A DNA stretch of 64,000 nt from Planctomycetia bacterium (GTDB lineage: Bacteria; Planctomycetota; Phycisphaerae; UBA1845; UTPLA1): the NCBI GenBank assembly GCA_015075745.1, contig JABTTW010000001.1, positions 2,418,001 through 2,482,000 of the forward strand, written 5' to 3'. Positions 29,880-39,665 of this stretch are shown here, in pieces. A model generated the notes under the pieces. It was not told where the DNA came from, made no database searches, and saw nothing but the letters and a program-made list of their open reading frames with translations. Each line of letters begins with the position of its first letter. Positions within the stretch are counted from its first letter, which is position 1. Both the position numbers and the translations under genes were made by a program.

Positions 29880-32800
29880 TCAGATACCGAGTACGGCACT
29901 GACGAACGGATCAAGGTCGGCCATGTCCACGTTGGCGTCGGCCGATACGTCGGCGGCGCAGAGCTCCTGCTGAGTGGCCGATCCGGGGTTCATGAGCGTG
30001 TTCACAAACTTCTGAACGTCGCGTCCGTCGATGAAGGTGTCGGCGTTCATGTCGGCGACGAGTACGCCCTTGCACGGATCGGGCACGAAAGCCCAGATCT
30101 GTACGTCATCGACGTTCCAACCGCAGTAGGTGACGGAGGTGTCGGTCGGGCCCATTCCCCAGCGGATGAAGACGGTGGACTGACCATCGGCGACGGCGGA
30201 GATGTTGTAGTTCAACAGTTGCCAGGACGTATCGCTGAAAGAACCGCCGGCGTGGTCATAAACCGTCGTCCAAGTTGTGCCGTTGTTGGAGACCTGGATG
30301 CTGGCGTGGTCATAGGAGGAAGACTCGACCCCGAGCCATCTGCGGAAGCGCAGTTGCGTGCCGGTGAGGCCGGAGCAGTTGATCGCCGTTGTGGTCAGGT
30401 ACTGCGGCGTGGCCATGTTGTTGGGATATTGGCCGGAAAGGTTGTAGCCGTAGACGTTTGGACCTGTGAAGCCGGAGGTGGGATCGCCACCGCTGCCGGT
30501 CGGAACGCCGTAGGCCCATTGGCCCTGCACGCTCCAACCGGGGTTGGTCGTCAGCGGGTAATCGTGGACGAGATCACGCACGGCGCAGTTGCCCAAACCG
30601 GTGGAGGCGATCTTAAGCACCCAGTTGTCGAGGGTGCCGACGTCCTGACTGGCGTTGTCGCGGACATTCAGGGTCCAGACGCCCTGCACCTGCGTGCCGG
30701 CGAAGTCGCCGAGCGTGCCCGGGCCGTCGGGGTTGGTGACCCCATCGTCGTAGAGCTTGTGGATGTCGTCGGTCGATCCACCGGTTCGGTTGTGCAGGCG
30801 AACGGTGACACCGGTGGGCGAGATGAGATCGATCGAAAGGTCACCGATGTAGGTGTGGGTGATGTCGATCTGGACGTCCACGTCGGCTATGCAGTAGTTG
30901 TCGGCGACGTTGATGGTGCGCGTCGTGGTCGTATTGTCCGAGATCGCCGTGGGCAGGCCGGTCGCGGAATAGGAGTATCGACCGACATCGAGTGCGACGG
31001 GCCGAGTTGTCGTGCCTGCGCCGCCGGAATTGTTGGAGATGGAGACCGAGCCGTTGTAGAGACCGGCGCCCAGGGCGTTGGCGGTTGCGCCGTAACCGAT
31101 GGTGACAATCTGACTGTCACCGATTCCGTTGAGGACGAAATTGACGGGTCCAGCGCCGCCATTGATGGAAATCCACGGCTGATTGGCGGCGATCTGCACA
31201 CTGACGGGGGTCGGGCGCGTGCTGGTCACGGTGTACGCCTGAGTTGCCGTAAAGGGACCGCCCACCGGGCCGCCGGCGGAGAGGCCGTCAGCCGGAGTGG
31301 TGGAAAAGTCGGTCGTTCCAACCTCGACCGTATGAAGTCGCTGAACGATTCGGCTGTTGGTGGTGTCGGTGAACTCGATGGTTTCGTTATAGATGCCGGC
31401 GCCGAGCGAATTAATGGCCGCGCCGAGTGTGACATTCACGTTGACCGAGCCACCGAGGGCCGGAAGTGAGCCGGCGAGCGGGCTGGTGCCGCCATCCAGA
31501 AGAATTCCGAAGTTCGATGTCAGCGAGACGGTGTAGTTGATGGGGCTGGGCGACGGGTTGGATAAGGTGTAGACAACGGTCGGGTTCGTGAAAGGACCGC
31601 CAACCGAGCCGAGGTGGAGCGTGGGGCCCGCGGGGGCGACGCCCAGGCCGGCACCGGAGATTGTGTCGACAAACATCGCGCCGGTGTTGCCCGTATCGAG
31701 CCAATTGGAAAGGCGAGTCGAATTGGTTCCGCCGCCGGTCCATGAACGGCTGATGCGGCCGTAGCAATCCGAGATCGATTCGCCGGTGGCGCTGCATGAG
31801 GATGCGCCGCCGTGAAGCTGGCCGATCACGCGATGGTTATTGTCGAAAAGCGGTGAGCCGGAGGAGCCGGGCTCAGTGACGCCAAGCGACCAGTAGACTT
31901 TGATATGCGTATTGTCGCCCGGTCCCGGGAATGCCGAGCATCCCCAGCTCGAACCGTGAGTCGGATGAAGCGATGACCCGTCATAGAAGGTGATGCGCTT
32001 CTCGTCGGTGTCGGGATGGTGAATGCAGGCGCCGCTGGGCGGGTTGAGGCCCTGACGATCCCAGCCAGCGAAGGAGACCTGCCAATCGGGGTTTGGCGCT
32101 TCGTCGAGCTCAACAAGGGTGAAGTCGGAGGTGGAAGACGCTGCGCGGAAGAATGAGCCGGTCTGAAAATCGGACAGCGTGCCGTCGCCGGTGCCACCGC
32201 CGCCGGGGGTACCGCGGCAAATGGAGTTCTGGAAATTCCAGAAGACGACGAGACTGGCGGCGTTGCCGGACGAGATGCCGCAGTGATTGGCGGTCATGAA
32301 GTAGGGCTTGAGGTCCTGCGCCGTGTTGTTGACCATAAAGCCGGTGCAGAAGGTGCTACCGCCGGTGGAAATGACGGCGACGGAATTGATTTCCGCCTCC
32401 CACGGATCTGCGATCGTGCAGACCACGTCGACGTTGCACGATCCCGACCGCGGTCCGGCCCCAGCTTCGGCAGCCACTTCGCCGAACTCTCGATAGCCGA
32501 CGTTGATGGAACCGAGGATCAGGTCCAGGGCGGGAACCTGTTCGGCGGGGAGTGTGACTTCCACGACGACGTGATTGGTGTTTAGCGGCGGCGTCCAAAG
32601 CTGGCCATGCGACGCATTGTCCGCGGCGGTGAAGGGGCGGACGGCCATCTGAGCATCGGCGGCGCGGAAGACCAGTTCACCGCCTTCGGGCATGACGAAT
32701 CGAGTGAAGCCCAGGTTCATTGAACGAGCGTTCTCGCAGTTGATATCAAGGGTCCAGCGACGCCGTCCGTTGGGCATATTCGACCAGACGCCGGTGTTCT

Positions 32801-33068
32801 CTGGTGTCATCTGTACGACATTGGGAATCGCGAATCGCGGAGGCAGGCCCTGGGCGGCGCGAAGGTCATCTTCCTGGTTGATCGCGGCGAAGTCGATCGG
32901 AGCCATCTGCACCTGACGCATGGCCTCGGGCTTTCGATTCGGGTCGCGCTTGTAGTCCTGATTCATCACTTGCGCGAGTGAGGGCGCCGCGGGAAGCAAG
33001 AGCGCGATGATGGCGAGACAGCACATGCGCGACAGCATTCGGGACGGTCGAGTCTGGGACATGGTCAC
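29880..33068 (-). CDS. Large secreted trypsin-like protease with P-domain and dockerin-like end
   Basis: 1062 residues. A signal peptide (CLAIIALLLPAAPSLAQ) is followed by a propeptide, then a lysyl-endopeptidase-like serine protease domain (about 220-470): His in YFMTANHCGISS, Asp in SDFTLVELDEAP, Ser in EPGSSGSPLFDN, with several cysteines. Two Ig-like repeats of about 110 residues (LGAGIYNETIEF, LGAGLYNGSVSI) follow. Next is a proprotein-convertase P-domain-like region (TRTINVADNYCIADVDVQID, HTYIGDLSIDLISPTG), a jelly-roll/MAM-like domain (LRFRRWLGVESSSYDHASIQ), and a C-terminal dockerin-like pair (VADMNADTFIDGRDVQKFVN, ADVSADANVDMADLDPFVSA). It is probably an extracellular scavenging protease. 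Confidence 0.9.
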   Translation of the reverse strand: MTMSQTRPSRMLSRMCCLAIIALLLPAAPSLAQVMNQDYKRDPNRKPEAMRQVQMAPIDFAAINQEDDLRAAQGLPPRFAIPNVVQMTPENTGVWSNMPNGRRRWTLDINCENARSMNLGFTRFVMPEGGELVFRAADAQMAVRPFTAADNASHGQLWTPPLNTNHVVVEVTLPAEQVPALDLILGSINVGYREFGEVAAEAGAGPRSGSCNVDVVCTIADPWEAEINSVAVISTGGSTFCTGFMVNNTAQDLKPYFMTANHCGISSGNAASLVVFWNFQNSICRGTPGGGGTGDGTLSDFQTGSFFRAASSTSDFTLVELDEAPNPDWQVSFAGWDRQGLNPPSGACIHHPDTDEKRITFYDGSSLHPTHGSSWGCSAFPGPGDNTHIKVYWSLGVTEPGSSGSPLFDNNHRVIGQLHGGASSCSATGESISDCYGRISRSWTGGGTNSTRLSNWLDTGNTGAMFVDTISGAGLGVAPAGPTLHLGSVGGPFTNPTVVYTLSNPSPSPINYTVSLTSNFGILLDGGTSPLAGSLPALGGSVNVNVTLGAAINSLGAGIYNETIEFTDTTNSRIVQRLHTVEVGTTDFSTTPADGLSAGGPVGGPFTATQAYTVTSTRPTPVSVQIAANQPWISINGGAGPVNFVLNGIGDSQIVTIGYGATANALGAGLYNGSVSISNNSGGAGTTTRPVALDVGRYSYSATGLPTAISDNTTTTRTINVADNYCIADVDVQIDITHTYIGDLSIDLISPTGVTVRLHNRTGGSTDDIHKLYDDGVTNPDGPGTLGDFAGTQVQGVWTLNVRDNASQDVGTLDNWVLKIASTGLGNCAVRDLVHDYPLTTNPGWSVQGQWAYGVPTGSGGDPTSGFTGPNVYGYNLSGQYPNNMATPQYLTTTAINCSGLTGTQLRFRRWLGVESSSYDHASIQVSNNGTTWTTVYDHAGGSFSDTSWQLLNYNISAVADGQSTVFIRWGMGPTDTSVTYCGWNVDDVQIWAFVPDPCKGVLVADMNADTFIDGRDVQKFVNTLMNPGSATQQELCAADVSADANVDMADLDPFVSAVLGI

Positions 33069-33438
33069 TTGTCCTTTTGGAAATTAAATGGGCGCTAATA
33101 ATGCGGGTCCTCAAGCGCGGTGCTCGGGATGAAATGATGAGCGCATACGAGGGTCAAGGATGATGAACTTGACGTATGCGGTTCCTCCCCACTATGGGCG
33201 ATGCGCCGTTAATCGAACCAATAAGCGTATCCTACTGCATTGCAACTGGTATCAACAAGCAGGGAACGAAATCTTCAGCCTGTTGAAAGGCTTGCTCAGG
33301 CGGGCGCGGGGAGAAGTGCTCCGAAATACACGATCAAGGGCGCTGCCGATAACCGGTTTCTTGATACCAAACGCATCACCTGTTCGGGTGACGGGCCCGT
33401 ACAGATTCCGCATGGTGGGTCGTTGTCGCCCAGTGCGA
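33069..33438. other. 370-bp intergenic region
   Basis: It lies between the protease start and the top6B stop. I see the likely promoter region of the protease but no gene, and in particular no trace of a top6A gene. CACCTGTTCGGGTG near 33377 is a small hairpin that might help end top6B transcription. Confidence 0.5.
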
Positions 33439-35406
33439 TCAGTTTCTGGTGAAGAGTGGACCAGTCGGGGTCTCGGCCCGGTCAACAACGACGGTGTTCT
33501 CGCCGTACTCGCTTCCGGGCAGGTCCGATTGTTTTTTCCTTCCGCGACCGGTCTGGCCGCCGATGAGCTCGACTTCCTCGTCGGCCCGGGCCGTGATGCG
33601 CTTGGCAACTTCGAGAAGCTGGTTGGTGAGTTCCTGCTTGTTGACGCGCTTGATCTCGTTGCAGGCGTTGACCACCTCTCCGATGTAGCGGGTGAAGGCG
33701 CTGCGGCGATCGGCCTCGTACTTGGCTTTCTTTCTGCGGTTGAGGTAGCCCTGAAGCTTGCGAGCACACTCCTGCACGGCCAGCTTGATCTCCTTGCGAA
33801 TCTCGTCGTAGTCGGCGACGGCTTCCTTGCCTTCACTGGTAAAGGGGACCCACACGCTGGCCATATGGACGAAGATGGCGAGCGGGCCGGTGGGCAGATT
33901 TCCGCCGGGCTGGGACAGACCATATCGTCGCCATTCGACGTCGATCACCGCCTTGTAAATGCAGCACCCCGAGAGCTGATAGAGCAGCGGAACCCGATTG
34001 GCGAAACGCATGAGCCTCGCCTGAGAGGGGCCCTTTGACTCCTGAACGACTTTTCCGCGGCGGACGACGGCCTCACTCTTTGACCCGTTTTCATCATCTT
34101 CAGCGGAGGGATCGGGCCCCAGCTCACCACCATAGGCAAGTCCGACTTCGATTTGAAATGGATTGCCGCGATAGACCGCGGGGGGGCGCGTGCCGGCGGT
34201 GAAAAACTCGGCCTTCACCCCTTTTAGCAAGCCGGCGAGAATCTGCTCGGGACCGATCGGAGAAAGGCAGTCAGTGGACGGAGCGCGGATCGTGGTGTCC
34301 TGCATGGCTTTGTAGAGCGTCTCGGCCTCGTGAGTTCCGATGCGCGAAGGACGGGCGCGGGAACTGATCTTCGCCTTGTCGCAGATGCTGCTTGCTGTGG
34401 AACTGCTGACCCGGCTGAACTCGTGATGTAGAAACTGCGCGACCGTTCCCTGCCGGGCATCCTTGAGCATCTTGATAAGTACGCCGAGCTCGATGCCGTA
34501 GGGGTGGGGCTTAATCTCCGTGGTCGGCTCCGGGGCTGTTTCGGTCCCACGAGGGAATTCGAGGACGCCGCCCGCAGGATCGACAAACTGAAAGCTCGCG
34601 TGCGGATTGGCGATGGCGGTCAGCTCCAGATACTCGTCAACAGAAGCGCGGCCCTTCTGATAGGTGCCGACGAGTTCGATGGCCACCTGCGTGCCGTGCG
34701 CCCAATCGACCTGGACGGTCGTGTCCTTCACGATTTGCGGGTCGTTGGTCTTGGTGTTGATCTGAAGCTCGTAATAGTGCGCCTCACTTCTGGCGCTGGT
34801 TCGCGAGGTAATCTTGACGCTCCTGCCGGTGGTGAGCAGGCCGTACATGCCTGCGGCGGAGATGCCGATGCCCTGCTGGCCGCGACTCATCTTGAGCCGG
34901 TGGAACTTGGATCCGTAGAGCAGCTTGCCGAAGATGTTGGGAATCTGATTCTTGACGATGCCGGGGCCATTGTCGCGGACGGAGACGAGGAATCGTTCGG
35001 CGTCGGTCTGCTCGATCTTGACGAAGATGTCCGGGAGGATGCCCGCCTCCTCGCATGCGTCGAGACTGTTGTCGACGGCTTCCTTGACTGTAGTCAGGAG
35101 GGCCTTGCGTTTGTTGTCGAATCCGAGGAGGTGGCGATTCTTGGCGAAGAACTCTGAGACTGAGATCTCCCGCTGGGCCTTGGACATCGACTCCGCGGTG
35201 GCGTATCCCTTCTTGGCTTTGCGCTTCTTCGGAGGCGAATCGTCATTTGATTCTCTTCGAGGCGCCTTTTTAGGGGCGACGACTGCTTTCCTGGGCATGG
35301 GGATCACCGGCTTGCCGAGCGCGGCCTGGTCAGGTGTGAACAACAGGGGCGTCTCGTCCGAGCTCTTTTTCTTCCTATTCGGCTGTGACTGTGTCGCCGT
35401 CGCCAT
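33439..35406 (-). CDS. top6B: DNA topoisomerase VI subunit B
   Basis: ATPase subunit of the type IIB topoisomerase best known from archaea and plants, 655 residues from ATG 35406 (an in-frame GTG lies three codons upstream). After a basic 80-residue N-terminal tail the GHKL fold is clear: TVKEAVDNSLDACEEAGILP (N box), VSVRDNGPGIVKNQIP, KLLYGSKFHRLKMSRGQQGI (ATP lid). The transducer domain carries WVPFTSEGKEAVADYDEIRK with the conserved switch lysine, and a C-terminal helix KLQGYLNRRKKAKYEADRR. The tail holds GQTGRGRKKQ. Subunit A (Spo11-like), normally adjacent, is absent on both sides. gyrB is in the same window. Confidence 0.95.
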   Translation of the reverse strand: MATATQSQPNRKKKSSDETPLLFTPDQAALGKPVIPMPRKAVVAPKKAPRRESNDDSPPKKRKAKKGYATAESMSKAQREISVSEFFAKNRHLLGFDNKRKALLTTVKEAVDNSLDACEEAGILPDIFVKIEQTDAERFLVSVRDNGPGIVKNQIPNIFGKLLYGSKFHRLKMSRGQQGIGISAAGMYGLLTTGRSVKITSRTSARSEAHYYELQINTKTNDPQIVKDTTVQVDWAHGTQVAIELVGTYQKGRASVDEYLELTAIANPHASFQFVDPAGGVLEFPRGTETAPEPTTEIKPHPYGIELGVLIKMLKDARQGTVAQFLHHEFSRVSSSTASSICDKAKISSRARPSRIGTHEAETLYKAMQDTTIRAPSTDCLSPIGPEQILAGLLKGVKAEFFTAGTRPPAVYRGNPFQIEVGLAYGGELGPDPSAEDDENGSKSEAVVRRGKVVQESKGPSQARLMRFANRVPLLYQLSGCCIYKAVIDVEWRRYGLSQPGGNLPTGPLAIFVHMASVWVPFTSEGKEAVADYDEIRKEIKLAVQECARKLQGYLNRRKKAKYEADRRSAFTRYIGEVVNACNEIKRVNKQELTNQLLEVAKRITARADEEVELIGGQTGRGRKKQSDLPGSEYGENTVVVDRAETPTGPLFTRN

Positions 35407-35615
35407 CCGTGGCACCCCGCGGGTTTGATGGAAATTCTAGTGAAACCATAATAGCCATCGGTCAAATCCTCACAAGACCGGGGAAACCGGCGGCGCCACC
35501 CAGGACCGGTTTGCGAGATTGCCTGTGTTTATTCGTAGTCAATCCATGAACGAGCTGTCTGGCACGCGATGTGCGGCGGCAAGAACAACCCTCAACCAGT
35601 CGGAAGCACAGTTCC

Positions 35616-36080
35616 ATGTCACTCTGGACAATACATCGGCGGACCGCGCGTCGATTGTGGCCGGCATATCAGCGATTCGTCGTCGCGGTGCTGATCGCGC
35701 TGGTTTTTCACGGCCTTTACGCCGGCTGGCACTGGCACACGGAGCTGCGCACGGGTCGCGGGCTGCGCTTCATCTCCCCGACCGGCAGCATCTGGCGAAA
35801 CGAATCCGCGCGAATCATCGTGGCTAACTGGGCGCAGGAGTCGCTGCGAATGTGGTCGTCGTCCGTGCCGGCGTTGAGCGCCGCATGGCAATCGAATCTG
35901 ATTCATACCATTCCGACGGTCCTGCCGAGCTCGGTTGTCGGGATCATTGCGTTCGCGATGTTGTCGAGACGCATTGGACGACCGGACCTGCGCGATCCCC
36001 ACTCGCGTTGTCGCCGATGCAGGTACATCTTTATAGGATTGCAATCGCCGCGGTGCCCTGAGTGCGGGGAGATGATTTAA
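35616..36080 (+). CDS. Small membrane protein with C-terminal zinc ribbon
   Basis: About 154 residues from ATG 35616 (MSLWTIHRR); an in-frame ATG at 35571 is possible. Two hydrophobic segments (FVVAVLIALVFHGLYAG, SVVGIIAFAMLSRR) flank a 70-residue loop. The C-terminus has a four-Cys zinc ribbon (SRCRRCRYIFIGL, then CPECGEMI), a hallmark of many planctomycete membrane proteins of unknown function. It directly abuts the next gene (TAA then ATG). Confidence 0.75.
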   Translation: MSLWTIHRRTARRLWPAYQRFVVAVLIALVFHGLYAGWHWHTELRTGRGLRFISPTGSIWRNESARIIVANWAQESLRMWSSSVPALSAAWQSNLIHTIPTVLPSSVVGIIAFAMLSRRIGRPDLRDPHSRCRRCRYIFIGLQSPRCPECGEMI

Positions 36081-36458
36081 ATGCGCCACAGGCTGCCGGT
36101 TTGGTCGTGCGTGGCGCTCAGCGCCCTGGGGACGGTGCTGATTTGCTGGCCCTTTTCGAGCTACTATTGGTGCGTCTGGCTGGTGGACGGGCCCTCGCCC
36201 GAAACAGGTGGACACCCCACTTACATCTCAGGCACGGGGACTGAAATCTCAGTCCGTTTCAGCGAGCGACTAGACTTCGAAGATCCTGCGGCATTTCTGG
36301 ACGCGTTTGTCGGGATCATTCTGGCGATCTCGCTATTCGCGATCCTGCGACATTTCTTCGGACGTTGCGAGATCGGCGGGACGTTTTGCCGTCGCTGCCG
36401 GGGCGAACTCCGCGGGTTGAGCGAGCCCGTGTGCCCAGCCTGCGGTGAGCGCCTGTAA
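36081..36458 (+). CDS. Small membrane protein with C-terminal zinc ribbon
   Basis: 125 residues: an N-terminal helix (VALSALGTVLICWPFSSYYW), an exposed loop, a second helix (FVGIILAISLFAILRHFF) and a C-terminal ribbon with cysteines in TFCRRCRGELRGL and VCPACGERL. Same layout as the gene before it, which it follows with no gap; the two look like diverged tandem copies. The function is unknown. Confidence 0.75.
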   Translation: MRHRLPVWSCVALSALGTVLICWPFSSYYWCVWLVDGPSPETGGHPTYISGTGTEISVRFSERLDFEDPAAFLDAFVGIILAISLFAILRHFFGRCEIGGTFCRRCRGELRGLSEPVCPACGERL

Positions 36459-36585
36459 TACAGCTCGATGCGAATCCTGCCGCCTCCCCGTCGAATCCTA
36501 GGTAATTCCTGCCACATGCCATGTCGATAGCAAAATATGGCTCATGGAAGGGCCGCGCGAATTGTTAACGGACCAGGGAATCATC

Positions 36586-37866
36586 ATGTTTGGCAAGAAA
36601 AAGACGATCGGATCAGGACTGGCAAACGCCGCCGCCATTTACCAGAAGGGCATCGCCGCGTTTGAGACGGGCCGATATTCAGAGGCGATCGAGCTGCTCG
36701 CATCCATCGCCGAGCAGTCCAGCCTGCCGGCGACGCTTGCCAAATTCTATCTGGGCCAGGCGCACATGAAGCAGGGCATTCGCGAGCTGAATGCCAAGTC
36801 ATTTGCGCCAGCGGCGCGGCACTTTGCGGAGGCCCGACGAATCAACCCGAACTCCGAGGGACTTTCGAAATACATCATCGCGTGCCACGTCGGTCAGGGG
36901 CGATTCGATATGGCCGCGGACGAGCTGGAGAGAACGCCCGGTGACCAGCGGCGCGATCCGGCGATTCCGATCCGCCTTGCTCACGCATTCCTACGCGACG
37001 GTCAGCAGGATCGGGCCATCGAAACGCTCGTTGGGGCGATCGATCTGGCGCCGCGACGCGCGGACCTGCGATTTCAACTTGGTCTGATCCAGGCATCGGC
37101 TGGGGAATACGAAGCGGCGACCAAGAGCCTTGAAGCCGCCGAGAGGCTGAGCCCCTTCGATCCGTCTGTGCAACTTCATTTGGGGATGGCTTACGGCGCA
37201 CGGCAGATGCCGGAAGAGGCGGTTCGACATTTACGATCGGCGCAGCGACTGAAGCCGCACGATGCCCATATCGCTCAACTGCTCGCGATGGCCATGCTGA
37301 GTTGCCCGGTCGAGACGGCAGGGGAGATTGCATTTGTCGGCGCAAGCGAGAATCGCAACGCCCTCGATCAACTGGGCGACGTGATCACGCAGGACCCCGA
37401 ATTCGTCGAGGCGTTTCTCAATCTGCCGGCATCGGATGTTGACGGCGAGATCTTCGCCATGCTCGCGGGAACGCTGGAACGCGCTCTGGAGCGCCATTCG
37501 GACTACGCCGACCTTCACTATCACTGCTCGCGAGTTTATCGCCGCCTGGGCAAGACTCAGGAGGCCATTGCCTTCGCCCAACAGGCCGTGCAGATCAATC
37601 CGCGTTACGTGCAGGCGCTGATTCAGTTGGGCCGGCTGTACGCGGAGACGAACGAATCGGGGCCGGCGATGGAACGACTCATCGCGGCGATCGAATCGGG
37701 TGGGGACTATCCGGATGTTCATTATCTGCTCGGCGAACTGTATCGCCAGAGCGGTCGCAGGGAAGAAGCATGCGCGGCGTATCGCCGGGCCCTGACCTTG
37801 AATGGTGAATTCAAGAGTGCCCGGGAGGCGCTGGAGCTGGTGGCGGCCGCCGAAGGGGGGGCATGA
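36586..37866 (+). CDS. TPR-repeat protein
   Basis: About 426 residues from ATG 36586 (MFGKKKTIGSGLANAAAIYQ); an in-frame ATG at 36544 is less likely. It has no signal peptide. Tetratricopeptide repeats cover most of the length (for example AIYQKGIAAFETGRYSEAIE, HLGMAYGARQMPEEAVRHLR, VYRRLGKTQEAIAFAQQAVQ, AYRRALTLNGEFKSAREALE). It is presumably a protein-binding scaffold. The stop overlaps the start of the following TPR gene (ATGA), so the two are co-translated. Confidence 0.85.
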   Translation: MFGKKKTIGSGLANAAAIYQKGIAAFETGRYSEAIELLASIAEQSSLPATLAKFYLGQAHMKQGIRELNAKSFAPAARHFAEARRINPNSEGLSKYIIACHVGQGRFDMAADELERTPGDQRRDPAIPIRLAHAFLRDGQQDRAIETLVGAIDLAPRRADLRFQLGLIQASAGEYEAATKSLEAAERLSPFDPSVQLHLGMAYGARQMPEEAVRHLRSAQRLKPHDAHIAQLLAMAMLSCPVETAGEIAFVGASENRNALDQLGDVITQDPEFVEAFLNLPASDVDGEIFAMLAGTLERALERHSDYADLHYHCSRVYRRLGKTQEAIAFAQQAVQINPRYVQALIQLGRLYAETNESGPAMERLIAAIESGGDYPDVHYLLGELYRQSGRREEACAAYRRALTLNGEFKSAREALELVAAAEGGA

Positions 37867-39557
37867 TGTCTCATTTGCTCGAAGTGCTGGGGCGCGGTCT
37901 GATCGCGCAACTGGTCGGTGCATTCGACTCCATTCTCGGTACGAACACGGAAGAGGAGATCGAGGATCTTGAGCGGCTGGTGGAGACCTGCCCATCGGAC
38001 GTTTCCGCGAGAGTGCGGCTCGGTGGGAAACTGCTGCGCAGCGACCGGATTGCGGACGCAAGACGAATCTTTGAGGCGATCATTGCTCAGGACCCGGAAC
38101 ATTTCGCGGCGAGGATCGGCCTGGCGTGCGCCCTCGACGCTCTGGGAAGGGTGGACTTGTCGCTCGAGCAACTGCGCACGGCGCAAAAGGCCGACCCGCT
38201 CAATCCGTCGATTTTGTTTTGCCTGGGCTATTGCCATGAACGGCTCAATCAGGATGACGCGGCGATCACCTATTACGAGGACTCGATCAGCGTTTGCCCG
38301 ACACTGCGAAATGCGCACGAGCGGCTTGCGGCGATATACCTTCGGCGCGAGATGATCGAGGCCGCGGCGGATCATTACACTCGATTGTGCGAACTGGACC
38401 CGGAGCAGACGGAGCTGCAACTGGGATTGGCGAATCTTCTCCTGAAACAGGGGGAACACCAGAAGGCGATCGCTCGATACGAGTACGCGTTGTCGCTTGA
38501 GCCGGATAACTGGACGGTGCACAACGATGTGGTCTCGGCCTATGAGGAGGCGGGGCTGATTCGCGAGGCAATTGAGCATCTGCACAAGATGATCGAAAAG
38601 GAACCGGAATTCGCGGATACGCGACTGCGACTGGGCGATATGTACGCGCGAATCGGCAACGACTCCGCCGCGACGCTTCAGTACGAGCGTGCGGCGCAGA
38701 TATCGCCGGACTATCTGGAGGCGAACGTCAAGCTGGGCACCCAGCACCTTCGCGCGGGCCGATTCGAGCAGGCATCGCAGTGGTTCTCGACCGCGCTTGA
38801 GCTCAATGACCGGCTGCTGTCGGCCTACGTGGGAATCGGCGTGGCGCAGCACGCGTCCGGCCGAACTGCCGAGGCGTTGAGCTCGTTCGAGATGGCCCGC
38901 AACATCGAGCCGAACAGCACGCTGCTGTTTTCTGAAGTGGCGCGCATGCACTTGAAGGCGGCGGCCGGACAACAATCAGAACGATTCATCCTGGGATCGA
39001 ACCCCGCAGGTGAATCGGACACGCCGGAACATCTCACCGACCTGCTGTCGCAGCAGATTCAGCGTGTGCGCGATGCGATCACTCAGAGTCCCAATCACGC
39101 CGATCTGCATTACCGCCTGGGGCTCTTGCTTCGCAATCGAGGGCAACTCGATGATGCGATCGCGTCCTTTCGTCAGGCGGCGACGATCAATCCGACTTAC
39201 ATGAAGGCGCTGATCAAGCTTGGCCTGGCGCTCTCCGAGGCCGACCAGACTGAGGAGGCCATCGACGTCTTCAAACAGGCGACCGACGTTCGGCCGGATT
39301 ATGTTGATCTGCACTATCAGATCGGCCTGCTGTTCGTTCAGCGAAATCAATTCGAGATGGCGGTCGAGCACTTCGAACAGGCGGTCAGCGGCAATCCGGG
39401 AAACGTGGCGTTTCAGGCGAATCTGGCCCTGTCGCTGCAAAACATGGGGCTGATCGATCGGGCACAGGCGACGTGGCAGATCGTGAGTGAGTTGGCGCCC
39501 GATTCGGAGTATGCCGAGCAGGCCCAGCGGGCAATGGCCAAATCGCGAGAAGAGTAA
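37863..39557 (+). CDS. TPR-repeat protein
   Basis: 564 residues of consecutive TPR units without a signal peptide (ILFCLGYCHERLNQDDAAIT, LGDMYARIGNDSAATLQYER, GLLLRNRGQLDDAIASFRQA, NLALSLQNMGLIDRAQATWQ). Two ATG codons lie side by side at 37863 and 37866, and a run of seven Gs directly precedes them. With the upstream TPR gene it forms a two-gene unit, presumably assembling one complex; no partner can be named. Confidence 0.85.
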   Translation: MMSHLLEVLGRGLIAQLVGAFDSILGTNTEEEIEDLERLVETCPSDVSARVRLGGKLLRSDRIADARRIFEAIIAQDPEHFAARIGLACALDALGRVDLSLEQLRTAQKADPLNPSILFCLGYCHERLNQDDAAITYYEDSISVCPTLRNAHERLAAIYLRREMIEAAADHYTRLCELDPEQTELQLGLANLLLKQGEHQKAIARYEYALSLEPDNWTVHNDVVSAYEEAGLIREAIEHLHKMIEKEPEFADTRLRLGDMYARIGNDSAATLQYERAAQISPDYLEANVKLGTQHLRAGRFEQASQWFSTALELNDRLLSAYVGIGVAQHASGRTAEALSSFEMARNIEPNSTLLFSEVARMHLKAAAGQQSERFILGSNPAGESDTPEHLTDLLSQQIQRVRDAITQSPNHADLHYRLGLLLRNRGQLDDAIASFRQAATINPTYMKALIKLGLALSEADQTEEAIDVFKQATDVRPDYVDLHYQIGLLFVQRNQFEMAVEHFEQAVSGNPGNVAFQANLALSLQNMGLIDRAQATWQIVSELAPDSEYAEQAQRAMAKSREE

Positions 39558-39665
39558 CGCTCCACTCCAGAAGCGCGCGATCTTGAGTGACGTCCGAGCT
39601 TGTCATTGCCGCGGGCATGAGCAAAGCGCGAGCCTCGCCGCTTCCGAATTCCCGACTGGGATTCT

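Noticed and set aside
29826..31469. Long plus-strand open frame of 547 codons
   Set aside because: Antisense to the secreted protease; low-complexity Gly/Val/Asp text caused by the codon use of the opposite strand.
33160..34038. Plus-strand open frame overlapping the end of top6B
   Set aside because: Shadow of top6B; the part outside it has no recognisable pattern.
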